Positions 24,865-32,563 of a stretch of DNA of 64,000 nucleotides are shown here, one piece after another. Source of the DNA: Coneutiohabitans sp964457925 (GTDB lineage Bacteria > Zhuqueibacterota > Zhuqueibacteria > Zhuqueibacterales > Zhuqueibacteraceae); the NCBI GenBank assembly GCA_964457925.1, contig CAYWGH010000006.1, forward strand, positions 149,142 to 213,141, given 5' to 3'. The notes under the pieces were generated by a model, which had not been told where the DNA came from, did not search any database, and was given only the letters and a program-made list of their open reading frames with translations. The position numbers and the translations under genes are program-made. Every line of letters starts with the position of its first letter. The stretch's first letter is position 1.

Positions 24865-24915
24865 ATCCGCATATTGCCTCATTGTGCCAAACCCGATGGC
24901 ACGAGCCTCCTCGCC
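24827..24915 (+). promoter_or_regulatory. long stem-loop in the cysM leader
   Basis: GGCGGGGAGGCTCATGC (24827-24843) pairs with GCACGAGCCTCCTCGCC (24899-24915) over 17 positions with two mismatches, closing a 55-base apical region. It matches no riboswitch class I can recognise. It ends 87 bases before the cysM start. Confidence 0.5.
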
Positions 24916-25002
24916 CCCACAATTCTTCGAAACACCGATTAACTCTCAAATTTATTTGCTCGCTCAATCTCAATTTGGCGAGAAGGAAGAATTATTTTAT
25001 CT

Positions 25003-25947
25003 ATGCCGAATGTCATGATTACCCCGGTTCGCCGCCGCACGCGTGTGCGCCGGCGCGCCATTTTTGCGCTGGTTGGAAATACCCCCTTGCTCGATCTGTC
25101 GGACTATTCGATGCGCCGCCGCGTCAAAATTTTTGCAAAAGCCGAATGGCAAAATCCCGGGCGTTCGATCAAGGATCGCGCGGCCAGCCGGATTATCCGC
25201 GCTGCGTGGCATGCCGGCCAGCTCACCCGCGATAAAATTTTGCTGGATTCGACTTCGGGCAACACGGGTGTGGCTTATGCGATGCTCGGCGCGGCGTTGG
25301 GCGTGCGCGTGCGGCTTGTCGTGCCGGAGAATGTCAGCGCATATCAGAAGAACTTGTTGCAGGCCTATGGCGCCGAGGTGATTTGGACCAGCGCGAGCGA
25401 AGGCTCGGACGGCGCGATTCGCCAGGCGCGCGCCATGTACGAAGAAGCGCCGGCGCGTTACTTTTATGCCAACCAATACAACAATCCTGAAAATTGGCGC
25501 GCGCATTATCACACCACGGCATGCGAAATTTGGCGGCAAACCGCCGGCCGGTTGACGCATTTCGTTGCGGGCCTGGGCACGAGCGGCACGTTCATCGGAA
25601 CCGGCAAACGCTTGCTCGCTTTCAATGCCGGCATTCGTTTGATCTCCGTGCAACCGGATTCGCCGCTGCATGGTTTGGAAGGCCTCAAACACATGCCGAC
25701 GGCGATCGTTCCGGAGATTTATGATTCCCAACTCGCCGATGAGAATCTCGGCGTGGCAACCGAGGCCGCTGTTGAGTTGGTGCGAGACACGGCGCGCCGC
25801 AAAGGTTTCTTAATCGGTTTATCGAGCGGCGCAGCGCTGGAGGCGGCGCGCCAGATTACGACGCGGATCGAAGACGGCATCGTGGTCACAGTATTTCCTG
25901 ACGGCGGCCACCGCTATCTTGAGGAAAGATTCTGGCATGAACACTGA
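25003..25947 (+). CDS. cysM: cysteine synthase, CysM type (thiocarboxylate-dependent)
   Basis: This 314-residue PLP enzyme shows the fold-type II cysteine synthase motifs: VGNTPLLDL, KAEWQNPGRSIKDRAA with the PLP lysine, LDSTSGNTGVAYAML, GLGTSGTFIGTGKRL and GLSSGAALEAA. Its neighbours are a JAMM protease, a ThiS-like carrier and a MoeZ-like activator, the same set as in Mycobacterium tuberculosis. There CysM uses O-phosphoserine and the CysO thiocarboxylate in place of O-acetylserine and sulfide. That substrate use is inferred from context. ATG 25003 and ATG 25015 are both possible starts. The N-terminal RRRTRVRRR stretch is unusually basic. Confidence 0.92.
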   Translation: MPNVMITPVRRRTRVRRRAIFALVGNTPLLDLSDYSMRRRVKIFAKAEWQNPGRSIKDRAASRIIRAAWHAGQLTRDKILLDSTSGNTGVAYAMLGAALGVRVRLVVPENVSAYQKNLLQAYGAEVIWTSASEGSDGAIRQARAMYEEAPARYFYANQYNNPENWRAHYHTTACEIWRQTAGRLTHFVAGLGTSGTFIGTGKRLLAFNAGIRLISVQPDSPLHGLEGLKHMPTAIVPEIYDSQLADENLGVATEAAVELVRDTARRKGFLIGLSSGAALEAARQITTRIEDGIVVTVFPDGGHRYLEERFWHEH

Positions 25948-26416
25948 CGGCGCATTACTCTCCGCAGAGCATCTTGATGCGATGATGCAAGAAGCGCAGG
26001 CGGCATTTCCGGCGGAATGTTGCGGCTTGCTTTTGGGAATGCGAGGCGAAACCGGTTGGCATATTGCTGGGGCGCGGGCAATGCGTAACGCCAGCGCGCA
26101 TCCAAATCAAGGTTTCGAGTTTGACCCGCGCGAACAATTGCGCGTTTATCGCGAAGCCGATAACTTCGGCAGGGAAATCGTGGGGCACTATCATTCGCAT
26201 CCCAATGCCAGAAAAGGTCCCTCGCCGACGGATTTGAAGTTGGCGCGCGCTCGCGGTGATCGCGGACTATGGTTGATTTTGGCCGTATCAGAGGGCAAAT
26301 TTATTGATGCCAGTCTGTGGCAATTGCGCGGCGAGCCGGGCGATTTCTGCCGCGTGCGGCTGGATATTGACAAGCAGAATCTGGGGGAACAATCACCGCA
26401 AATCAACGCGAAGTGA
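25937..26416 (+). CDS. mec: JAMM metallopeptidase (Mec/M67 family)
   Basis: The 159-residue protein has the JAMM zinc-protease signature: a Glu in FPAECCGLLLG, then GHYHSHPNARKGPSPTD, matching E...HxHx7Sx2D. In mycobacteria Mec+ cuts the CysO-cysteine adduct, releasing cysteine and regenerating CysO. The ATG at 25937 overlaps the last codons of cysM, indicating translational coupling; GAGGAAAG lies upstream. A TTG at 25919 would extend it by six residues without family support. CysO follows in the same operon. Confidence 0.9.
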   Translation: MNTDGALLSAEHLDAMMQEAQAAFPAECCGLLLGMRGETGWHIAGARAMRNASAHPNQGFEFDPREQLRVYREADNFGREIVGHYHSHPNARKGPSPTDLKLARARGDRGLWLILAVSEGKFIDASLWQLRGEPGDFCRVRLDIDKQNLGEQSPQINAK

Positions 26417-26535
26417 AGAGAATTTGCGCAATTTTGCGTTGATTCGCGGTCTGATAAAACGGTGATTTATTGGAATGACGCTTTTAGTTGTTGCAAAAAT
26501 CCTTACAGAATCATATCAAACAGAGGAAAACAACC

Positions 26536-26808
26536 ATGGCATATGTGATTATCCCCTCGGCTTTACGGGCCTTCACGCAACAACAGGCGCGCGTGGAAAT
26601 TCCGGGCAACACCGTGGGAGAAATTATCAAACAGCTCTCCGAACGTTATCCGGAGTTGCGGCGCCATTTGCTCAACGAGCAGGGCCGGCTTCGCAAGTTT
26701 GTGAATGTGTTTGTCGGCGACGAAGAAATCCGTCACTTGCAAAACGAAGCCACGCCGGTGCGCGAAAATGCGGAAGTGAGTATTGTGCCATCAGTCGCCG
26801 GCGGCTGA
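26536..26808 (+). CDS. cysO: ThiS/MoaD-family sulfur carrier protein, CysO type
   Basis: This 90-residue beta-grasp protein ends in ...VAGG, the diglycine that is adenylated and converted to a thiocarboxylate. Internal blocks TVGEIIKQLSERYPELRRHL and LRKFVNVFVGDEEIRHLQ match MoaD/CysO. ATG 26536 has GAGG ten bases upstream; the frame open from 26488 adds 16 unrelated residues. Located between the Mec protease and the MoeZ activator, it should donate sulfur for cysteine synthesis, possibly also for molybdopterin or thiamine. Confidence 0.9.
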   Translation: MAYVIIPSALRAFTQQQARVEIPGNTVGEIIKQLSERYPELRRHLLNEQGRLRKFVNVFVGDEEIRHLQNEATPVRENAEVSIVPSVAGG

Positions 26809-26883
26809 TCGCGCGGAACGAACGCACCGGCGAAAAGTTGAAGTCACGCTAGCGAACACCACCACCAAACTCTTTGAACCATT

Positions 26884-28053
26884 ATGCACAACTCTCAGGC
26901 TGTAACTCTTAGCGCGGAAGAAATTCAGCGCTACAGTCGCCACTTGATTTTGCCGGAAGTTGCCATGTCCGGTCAAAAGAAATTAAAAGCTGCCAGCATC
27001 TTGTTGATTGGCACCGGCGGGCTGGGCTCGCCGCTGGCAATGTATCTGGCTGCCGCAGGCGTCGGGCGCCTGGGCCTGGTTGATTTCGACGTTGTCGATT
27101 CGTCCAATTTGCAGCGCCAGGTCATCCATTCGACGCAGAATGTCGGCAAATCAAAATTGGCCAGCGCAAAAAATTTTATTGCCGGCATCAATCCCAATGT
27201 TCACGTGGAAACGTATGAAACCCGCTTCAGCGCGGACAATGCGCTGGCAATTGCCAAAGATTACGATCTCGTGATTGACGGCACGGACAATTTTCCCACC
27301 CGCTACCTGGTGAATGATGTTTGTGTGCTGCTGAAAAAGCCCAATGTTTACGGCAGCATTTTTCGCTTCGAAGGCCAGGCCAGCGTGTTTTGGGCGGAAC
27401 AGGGGCCGTGCTATCGCTGCTTATATCCCGAACCGCCGCCGCCCGGACTGGTGCCGAGCTGCGCGGAAGGCGGCGTGTTGGGTGTGTTGCCGGGCATTAT
27501 CGGAACCATTCAAGCGAATGAAGCGATCAAGCTCATTCTCGGCGCGGGCGAGCCGCTGATTGGCAGACTCTTGCTTTTCGATGCGCTGGCCATGCACTTT
27601 CGCGAAATGAAATTGCGCAAAGACCCGAACTGCCCCATTTGCGGTCCGCATCCCACCATCACCGGGTTGATCGACTACGAACAATTTTGCGGCATGCCGG
27701 TGGTGGAAGATGATGGCCGGGATGGCAAGATCGTCAATAGCTTCGACATCTCTGCCACCGAGCTTGCCCAGCGATTGAAAAACGAGCCGATTTATTTGCT
27801 CGATGTGCGTGAAGTTTATGAGTATGAAATTTGCGCGATTCCGGGAGCGACGCTGATCCCGCTGCCGCAACTGCCGGAACGCCTCGCAGAAATCAACGGG
27901 GCGCAACCGATTGTGGCCTATTGCCGCACCGGCAAGCGCAGCGCCAAGGCCGTGAAGCTGTTGCAACAAGCAGGATATGTTTCGGCCAAAAATCTTGCCG
28001 GCGGCATTCATGCCTGGGCCGATGACGTCGATCCCTCGCTGCCAAAATATTGA
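26884..28053 (+). CDS. moeZ: MoeZ/MoeBR-type adenylyltransferase-sulfurtransferase
   Basis: The 389-residue protein fuses an E1-like ThiF/MoeB domain with a rhodanese. Residues 1-270 carry GTGGLGSPLAMYLAAAGVG, VDSSNLQRQ, DGTDNFPTRYLVND, zinc cysteines in CYRC and CPIC, and the conserved SCAEGGVLG. Residues ~280-385 are rhodanese, with active-site VAYCRTGKRSAKA and a C-terminal GGIHAWADDVDP. It would adenylate the CysO C-terminus and load sulfur from the rhodanese cysteine. It is the fourth gene of the cysteine operon. Confidence 0.93.
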   Translation: MHNSQAVTLSAEEIQRYSRHLILPEVAMSGQKKLKAASILLIGTGGLGSPLAMYLAAAGVGRLGLVDFDVVDSSNLQRQVIHSTQNVGKSKLASAKNFIAGINPNVHVETYETRFSADNALAIAKDYDLVIDGTDNFPTRYLVNDVCVLLKKPNVYGSIFRFEGQASVFWAEQGPCYRCLYPEPPPPGLVPSCAEGGVLGVLPGIIGTIQANEAIKLILGAGEPLIGRLLLFDALAMHFREMKLRKDPNCPICGPHPTITGLIDYEQFCGMPVVEDDGRDGKIVNSFDISATELAQRLKNEPIYLLDVREVYEYEICAIPGATLIPLPQLPERLAEINGAQPIVAYCRTGKRSAKAVKLLQQAGYVSAKNLAGGIHAWADDVDPSLPKY

Positions 28054-28135
28054 TTGGTTATTTGCATTCGCGTTGCTAAGTTTTCGGCGCAATCAACAAA
28101 CGGATCAAGAAAACGGCCGGGATTCATTGCGTTTC

Positions 28136-29038
28136 ATGCCAGACTGGCAACTGAAAATCCTCAAATCCATTTTGCGACTGCGGCGCTTTCTCGTCCTGCG
28201 CGACAACGTTGCGATCACGCAGCAGCGCGAAGCGTTTGAAAAATTCGCCAAACGTTTTAGCGTTGGCCGCGAAGTTCTTTGCCGGCCGGTTTCGGCAGGC
28301 GGAGTGCCGGCCGAATGGATGGTCTCGCCGGCAACGAATGACGCGCGCGTCATTTTGTACTTACACGGCGGCGGTTACAACCTGGGTTCATTGCACACCC
28401 ATCGCGCGCTCGCGGCGCGCATTGGCCGCGCCTGCCGCGCGCGTGTGCTGACGATTGCGTATCGCCTGGCGCCCGAGCATTTATTCCCGGCGGCAATCGA
28501 GGACACGGTGAAAACGTACTGCTGGCTGTTGGCCGAGGGTGTGCTGCCGGATCAACTCGTGCTTGCCGGCGATTCTGCCGGCGGCGGACTGGCGATTGCG
28601 ACGCTCGTTTCATTGCGCTATCACGGCGAGCCGTTGCCCGCAGCCGCTGTTTGTCTGTCGCCCTGGGTTGATCTGGAATTGACCGGACACTCACTCACGG
28701 CCAACGCCGCAACTGATCCGGTATTGACTCGCGCAGCGTTACGTGCGTGGGCAAAAAATTATTTGGGTGGAAAAGATCCGCGCACGCCCCTCGCTTCTCC
28801 GCTGTATGCGGATTTACACGGGCTGCCGCCGCTATTGCTGCAAGTCGGGTCGGAAGAGATTCTATACGATGATGCAGTGCGGCTGGCCGAACGCGCGTTG
28901 GCGGCCGGGGTGAAGGTCAAGCTGGAGGTAAGCAAGAACATGTTTCATGGCTGGCATCTCTTCGCCGAAAAATTGCCGGAGGCACAACAGGCCATCGCAC
29001 GCCTTGCGAAATTTATTGAGGGGCATTGGGCGGCATGA
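28136..29038 (+). CDS. alpha/beta hydrolase, HSL (hormone-sensitive lipase) family
   Basis: This 300-residue esterase has the HSL signature LYLHGGGYNLGS (oxyanion hole HGGG), the nucleophile elbow LAGDSAGGGLAIA, then SEEILYDDA with the catalytic Asp and FHGWHLF with the catalytic His. No signal peptide is present at ATG 28136, so it is probably cytoplasmic and acts on short- to medium-chain esters. The ribosome-binding site is weak and the frame is open upstream into moeZ, so the start is uncertain. It lies 82 bp downstream of moeZ but is not an obvious member of the cysteine pathway. Confidence 0.85.
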   Translation: MPDWQLKILKSILRLRRFLVLRDNVAITQQREAFEKFAKRFSVGREVLCRPVSAGGVPAEWMVSPATNDARVILYLHGGGYNLGSLHTHRALAARIGRACRARVLTIAYRLAPEHLFPAAIEDTVKTYCWLLAEGVLPDQLVLAGDSAGGGLAIATLVSLRYHGEPLPAAAVCLSPWVDLELTGHSLTANAATDPVLTRAALRAWAKNYLGGKDPRTPLASPLYADLHGLPPLLLQVGSEEILYDDAVRLAERALAAGVKVKLEVSKNMFHGWHLFAEKLPEAQQAIARLAKFIEGHWAA

Positions 29039-29128
29039 GGCAACGCGGGTAACGGCAATTGCGCGGGACAACATCTTAAAACTCCTGCCGCAACAATGCA
29101 AGTCAATCGCCAACCAAAACCTGCGCCA

Positions 29129-29238
29129 GTTTTCAGACGAATTGAAAATCACAATTCCTCGAGCAGCTATGCGAGCCTCGCCCAAAAATTGAAATCCCAC
29201 AACAAAGACCAAAACCGTTTCAGCCGAATTTCAATTGC
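29129..29238 (+). repeat. ~110 bp hairpin repeat family, copy A
   Basis: It starts with TTTTCAGACGAATTGAAAAT, a hairpin, then carries GAGCAGCTATGCGAGCCTCG and AAATTGAAATCCCACAA, and ends near AATTTCAATTGCC. It aligns along its length with copies at 39809 and 41607. It lies between the esterase gene and the convergent ABC permease gene. Confidence 0.7.
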
Positions 29239-29321
29239 CCAGGCGGAGGACTTTAGACTTCATTGAGCCACCGATGAACACTGCTGTTCACGGATTTTTT
29301 GTTTCAATTTCATCCGTGGCC

Positions 29322-30125
29322 CTACACCAGCTTTGTGACAATGCGCTCGCGATTCAGCGTGCGCACAAGCCAGCGATAGACAAACACATCGATGACGTAA
29401 ATCACCGCGCCCGCAATCAGGTTCACCGGCACGGTGAGATAGAGCACGCCCTTCACTTGTGAAATCATCACGCCGATAATGGGCAGCAGCAACAGCGCAG
29501 AGATTTGCTGCGCCTCCCACACGCCGGCCGCCCGCTGGGAAACGGCAACCACCATCGCCAATGAAAGAAAGCTCAGACCGGGTGTGAGCCAGAAAATCAA
29601 CGTCACCCAGTTCGCCGTGGGAAAGATCAAGCGTCCGAAAAACGGGTACGCGAACGCATTGACCAGCACTCCGTAAACCACAAAAGATAGCCACGCGATC
29701 AGGACGGCGGGAACAACACAAACCGCAACCTTGCCCAACACCAGCTCTTTGTCCGTGACCGGCGTGTAGAGCAAGCCTTCGATGGTTTTGCGTTCCTTCT
29801 CACCCGCAAAGCTGCTGGCGGCGATGATGCTGGCGTTCATCACCGGAATCAGTAAAAAAAACGGCGCGAGAATGAAGATGAGCATCGTGTAGATGACCGC
29901 CTGTTGTTCGTTCAAATCCGGCGGCAGTCCGATTTTTGACATGTTTTTCAGCATCTCGGCGGTGCTCGGGTCAGCCACCGCCTGCGTGGCGGCGAGCACA
30001 AGAATCACCGGCAGCACCACCACAAAAATTACCGGCAAAATCAACATGGGCAGCATGGCCTGCTTGCTCTGGCGCAGTTCCTTCCAATCTTTGATGAAGA
30101 TGATTTTAATCCGGCGAATGTCCAT
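29322..30125 (-). CDS. ABC-2 type transporter permease
   Basis: The 267-residue membrane protein has an N-terminal DIRRIKIIFIKDWKELRQSK amphipathic stretch and six hydrophobic segments, with a cytoplasmic loop EKERKTIEGLLYTPVTDKEL typical of the NatB-like ABC-2 exporters (this Glu-rich ERKT..LL.TPV motif contacts the ATPase). ATG 30125 lies inside the end of the ATPase gene, so the pair is translationally coupled. The substrate (sodium, drug, lipid or antibiotic) is not readable. A pair of short CCACGGAT-type hairpins follows the stop. Confidence 0.87.
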   Translation of the reverse strand: MDIRRIKIIFIKDWKELRQSKQAMLPMLILPVIFVVVLPVILVLAATQAVADPSTAEMLKNMSKIGLPPDLNEQQAVIYTMLIFILAPFFLLIPVMNASIIAASSFAGEKERKTIEGLLYTPVTDKELVLGKVAVCVVPAVLIAWLSFVVYGVLVNAFAYPFFGRLIFPTANWVTLIFWLTPGLSFLSLAMVVAVSQRAAGVWEAQQISALLLLPIIGVMISQVKGVLYLTVPVNLIAGAVIYVIDVFVYRWLVRTLNRERIVTKLV

Positions 30126-31053
30126 GATTCTCCCGCGGCATGAGGGCAAAATAAATATCCTTCAATGACGGCCGCTCTTCCTCGACGGCCAAAATTTCAG
30201 CGCCGGCATGCACCATGAGCTTGACAACTTGGGCAATTTCGGTTTCATTTTTGAGCGCGATGTTGAGGCTGTGATCCTGTTCAGCAACTTGCGCCGCGTA
30301 GCCTTGCCGGTTGAGCGCAGCAAGAATCTCCGCGCGCAGGTGAAGCAAGCGGATGCGAAACGACAACTCCGGCCAAAGCTGCGCGCGCAAAGCGGAGATC
30401 GTTCCGCTCGCCAGCATTCGGCCACGATGGATGATTGCGATGGCTTCGCACAAAAACTCGACTTCTTCGAGGCGATGCGAGCACAGGAAAACCGTGCGCT
30501 TTTTATCGGCAATAAATTTGCGCAAATAAAGCAACAGATCTTCCGACGCTTCAGGGTCGAGGCCGGCAGTCGGCTCATCGAGAAACAAAATTTCAGGATC
30601 ATGAATCAACGCGCGCGCGATGGCCAGCTTCTGCTTCATGCCCTTGCTGAACCCGCCGACCAGCGCGTCCCGCCTGTCCGTCAGCTCGAACATCTCAAGC
30701 AAGGTTGCGATGCGTGCAGCAAGGCGGCTTCCTGCCAGGCCGTAAAGCATGCCCCAGATTTCCAGGTTGTCATGCGCCGAAAGTTTGTCATACAGATTGG
30801 TGTCGGTTTGCACGCCGCAACGCGCGCGAATCTGGTTGCTTTCCGTTGCGATATTATGGCCGAGCACAAACGCCTCACCGGCGCTGGGTTGCAATAAACC
30901 GTTCAACAGACGCACGGCCGTGGTTTTGCCTGCGCCGTTGGGACCGAGAAAGCCGAACACCGTTCCCGGCGCAACCGAAATGCTTACATGATCAAGGGCA
31001 AGAAGCTCGCCAAAGCGTTTCGTCAAATTCGAGGTTGTGATGATCGCTTGCAT
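30106..31053 (-). CDS. ABC transporter ATP-binding protein
   Basis: This 315-residue protein contains one ATP-binding cassette with Walker A GPNGAGKTTAVR, signature GFSKGMKQKLAIARAL, Walker B ILFLDEPTAGLDPEA and an H-loop in FLCSHRLEE, in the CcmA/DRA/NatA-type exporter branch. A ~90-residue C-terminal extension (HAGAEILAVEEERPSLKDIYF) is typical of that branch. It overlaps and is coupled to the ABC-2 permease downstream. Confidence 0.92.
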   Translation of the reverse strand: MQAIITTSNLTKRFGELLALDHVSISVAPGTVFGFLGPNGAGKTTAVRLLNGLLQPSAGEAFVLGHNIATESNQIRARCGVQTDTNLYDKLSAHDNLEIWGMLYGLAGSRLAARIATLLEMFELTDRRDALVGGFSKGMKQKLAIARALIHDPEILFLDEPTAGLDPEASEDLLLYLRKFIADKKRTVFLCSHRLEEVEFLCEAIAIIHRGRMLASGTISALRAQLWPELSFRIRLLHLRAEILAALNRQGYAAQVAEQDHSLNIALKNETEIAQVVKLMVHAGAEILAVEEERPSLKDIYFALMPRENHGHSPD

Positions 31054-31142
31054 AACGAAATTTTCATTGTTTGCCAGACTTTTTTCAGTTACTCTTCATC
31101 ACTAAAAATGCCGTGAGGATGAAGACTTTGGGAGCTAAAGGC

Positions 31143-32219
31143 ATGGAAGGTGTGCTAGCGTTCTTTCGCCAATTGTTGGGCTTGTTGTCAATTCCGTTGC
31201 TGGTTTTATTAAACAGCTTTTTTGTTGCCGCAGAATTTGCGTTGGTGGCAGTGCGGCGCACCAGGGTCGAAGAAATGGTGCGGCAAGGCCGCCTGGGCGC
31301 TGAGGCGGTGCGCCGCGCGACCCGCCATCTCGACGACGCAATTGCGGCAACGCAACTTGGTATTACGCTGGCGAGCCTCGCGCTGGGCTGGGTTGGTGAA
31401 CCGGCAATGGCATTGTTGCTCGAACCGGTATTAAACTGGCTACCCTTCACGGTTTCGGAAATGGCGCGGCATTCTCTCTCGGCGATGACCGCTTTCACGT
31501 TGATCACTTTCCTGCACGTCGTCATCGGCGAACTGGCGCCAAAGGCTCTGGCGCTGCAACGCCCCGATGAAGTTTCGCTGGTGATTGCCACGCCGCTGTT
31601 GTTGTTTGCAAAGATCATGCGTCCGGTCATTTTGATGATGAACACGGCCGGCAACTGGGTGGTGCGCCGCCTCGGCTTCCAGCCCGTGTCCGGCCATCAG
31701 ATGGTGCATTCGGTGGATGAGTTGAGCCTGCTCGTCGAGGAAACCAGCCGCGCCGGCATTTTATCTCCGGATCAGGCGAATTATTTGCGCAACGTGTTTC
31801 GCTTATCCACCAAGCGTGTGCGCGATATTCTCATCCCGCGCGAGCGGGTTGCCGCCCTGGAAGTGCATGCGCCGGAAAGCAAAATTATGGAGGCCGTGCG
31901 CGAAGGCGCGCACACGCGCATGCCGGTTTTCACCGGAAGTTTTGATAATATTGTCGGCATCGTCAATGCGAAAGATTTGTTTTACTTTTTCAGCTTGCGC
32001 GGCATGATCACATTGAGCGATGCCATGTATCCGCCGGTATTTTTTCCGCCCAATTTGTCGGTGGCCATTGCCCTGCGCGAGTTTCGCAAGCAGAAAAAAC
32101 AAATGGCGGTCGTGAAAGAACGTGAAGGCCCGGTGCTCGGTATTGTCACGCTCGAAGACGTGCTGGAAGAGATCGTTGGTGAGATTGAAGACGAGCATGA
32201 CGCGCAGCAGGAGTACTGA
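31143..32219 (+). CDS. CNNM/DUF21-CBS membrane protein (hemolysin C-like, shortened)
   Basis: The 358-residue protein has a DUF21 membrane domain of four hydrophobic segments (LLVLLNSFFVAAEFALVAVRRTRVEEM at the start, VVIGELAPKALALQ near residue 130) and a CBS pair (RDILIPRERVAALEVHAPE and PVLGIVTLEDVLEEIVGEIEDE). The family exports Mg2+/Co2+ or regulates their efflux. Unlike most relatives of ~430 residues, it ends right after the CBS pair and lacks the CorC/HlyC nucleotide-binding-like C-terminal domain. ATG 31143 follows GGAG by eight bases. A 70-bp hairpin lies just beyond its stop. Confidence 0.88.
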   Translation: MEGVLAFFRQLLGLLSIPLLVLLNSFFVAAEFALVAVRRTRVEEMVRQGRLGAEAVRRATRHLDDAIAATQLGITLASLALGWVGEPAMALLLEPVLNWLPFTVSEMARHSLSAMTAFTLITFLHVVIGELAPKALALQRPDEVSLVIATPLLLFAKIMRPVILMMNTAGNWVVRRLGFQPVSGHQMVHSVDELSLLVEETSRAGILSPDQANYLRNVFRLSTKRVRDILIPRERVAALEVHAPESKIMEAVREGAHTRMPVFTGSFDNIVGIVNAKDLFYFFSLRGMITLSDAMYPPVFFPPNLSVAIALREFRKQKKQMAVVKEREGPVLGIVTLEDVLEEIVGEIEDEHDAQQEY

Positions 32220-32251
32220 TTTTACAGCATTCTTCATTTGCCTGTCTAGGT

Positions 32252-32321
32252 TGTCATTCCACAAGAATTTTGTGAAGCTGGCATCCCCAGCCGGATATTC
32301 ACAAGATTCCTACAAATGACA
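32252..32321. repeat. 70-bp imperfect palindrome (TGTCATT ... AATGACA)
   Basis: Left arm TGTCATTCCACAAGAATTT and right arm ATTCCTACAAATGACA with the intervening TTGTGAA/TTCACAA form a long imperfect stem. Its tip is a small perfect hairpin, GCTGGCATCCCCAGC. It lies after the CNNM gene and could act as a transcription terminator or be a mobile hairpin unit. Confidence 0.5.
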
Positions 32322-32563
32322 TATTCACTCAATCGCAAAAACGCTGTCCTGCCGCAAGCTGTCAAAACGCGGTGAAGCGGCATGTTACTGATATGCGTCA
32401 TTCATTCGACGAGAAGTACAGGGAAAGCTCAAGCATTGAACATTTTGAGAAGTACACTATTTCTCCTGGGCAGATTAACGTACGTGCCGCGCGAAACACC
32501 CCAAATCCCCTAAAAGATTTTCTACCAGTTTCGATGGCAAAATTCAAAGGTGCCCAAGTAGAA
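32322..32563. other. rest of the CNNM-purK intergenic gap
   Basis: Together with the hairpin before it, this makes a 344-base region between two convergent genes. I see no ORF, promoter or terminator with a U-tract in this part. Confidence 0.5.

Noticed and set aside
24786..25235. A 149-codon plus-strand frame overlapping the cysM start
   Set aside because: It overlaps the leader stem-loop and the cysM N-terminus in another frame, and its composition is not protein-like.
29261..29321. A terminator after the ABC permease gene
   Set aside because: The CCACGGAT and TGAACA hairpins are present but have no U-tract on the minus strand; they look like fragments of an ATCCGTGG repeat.
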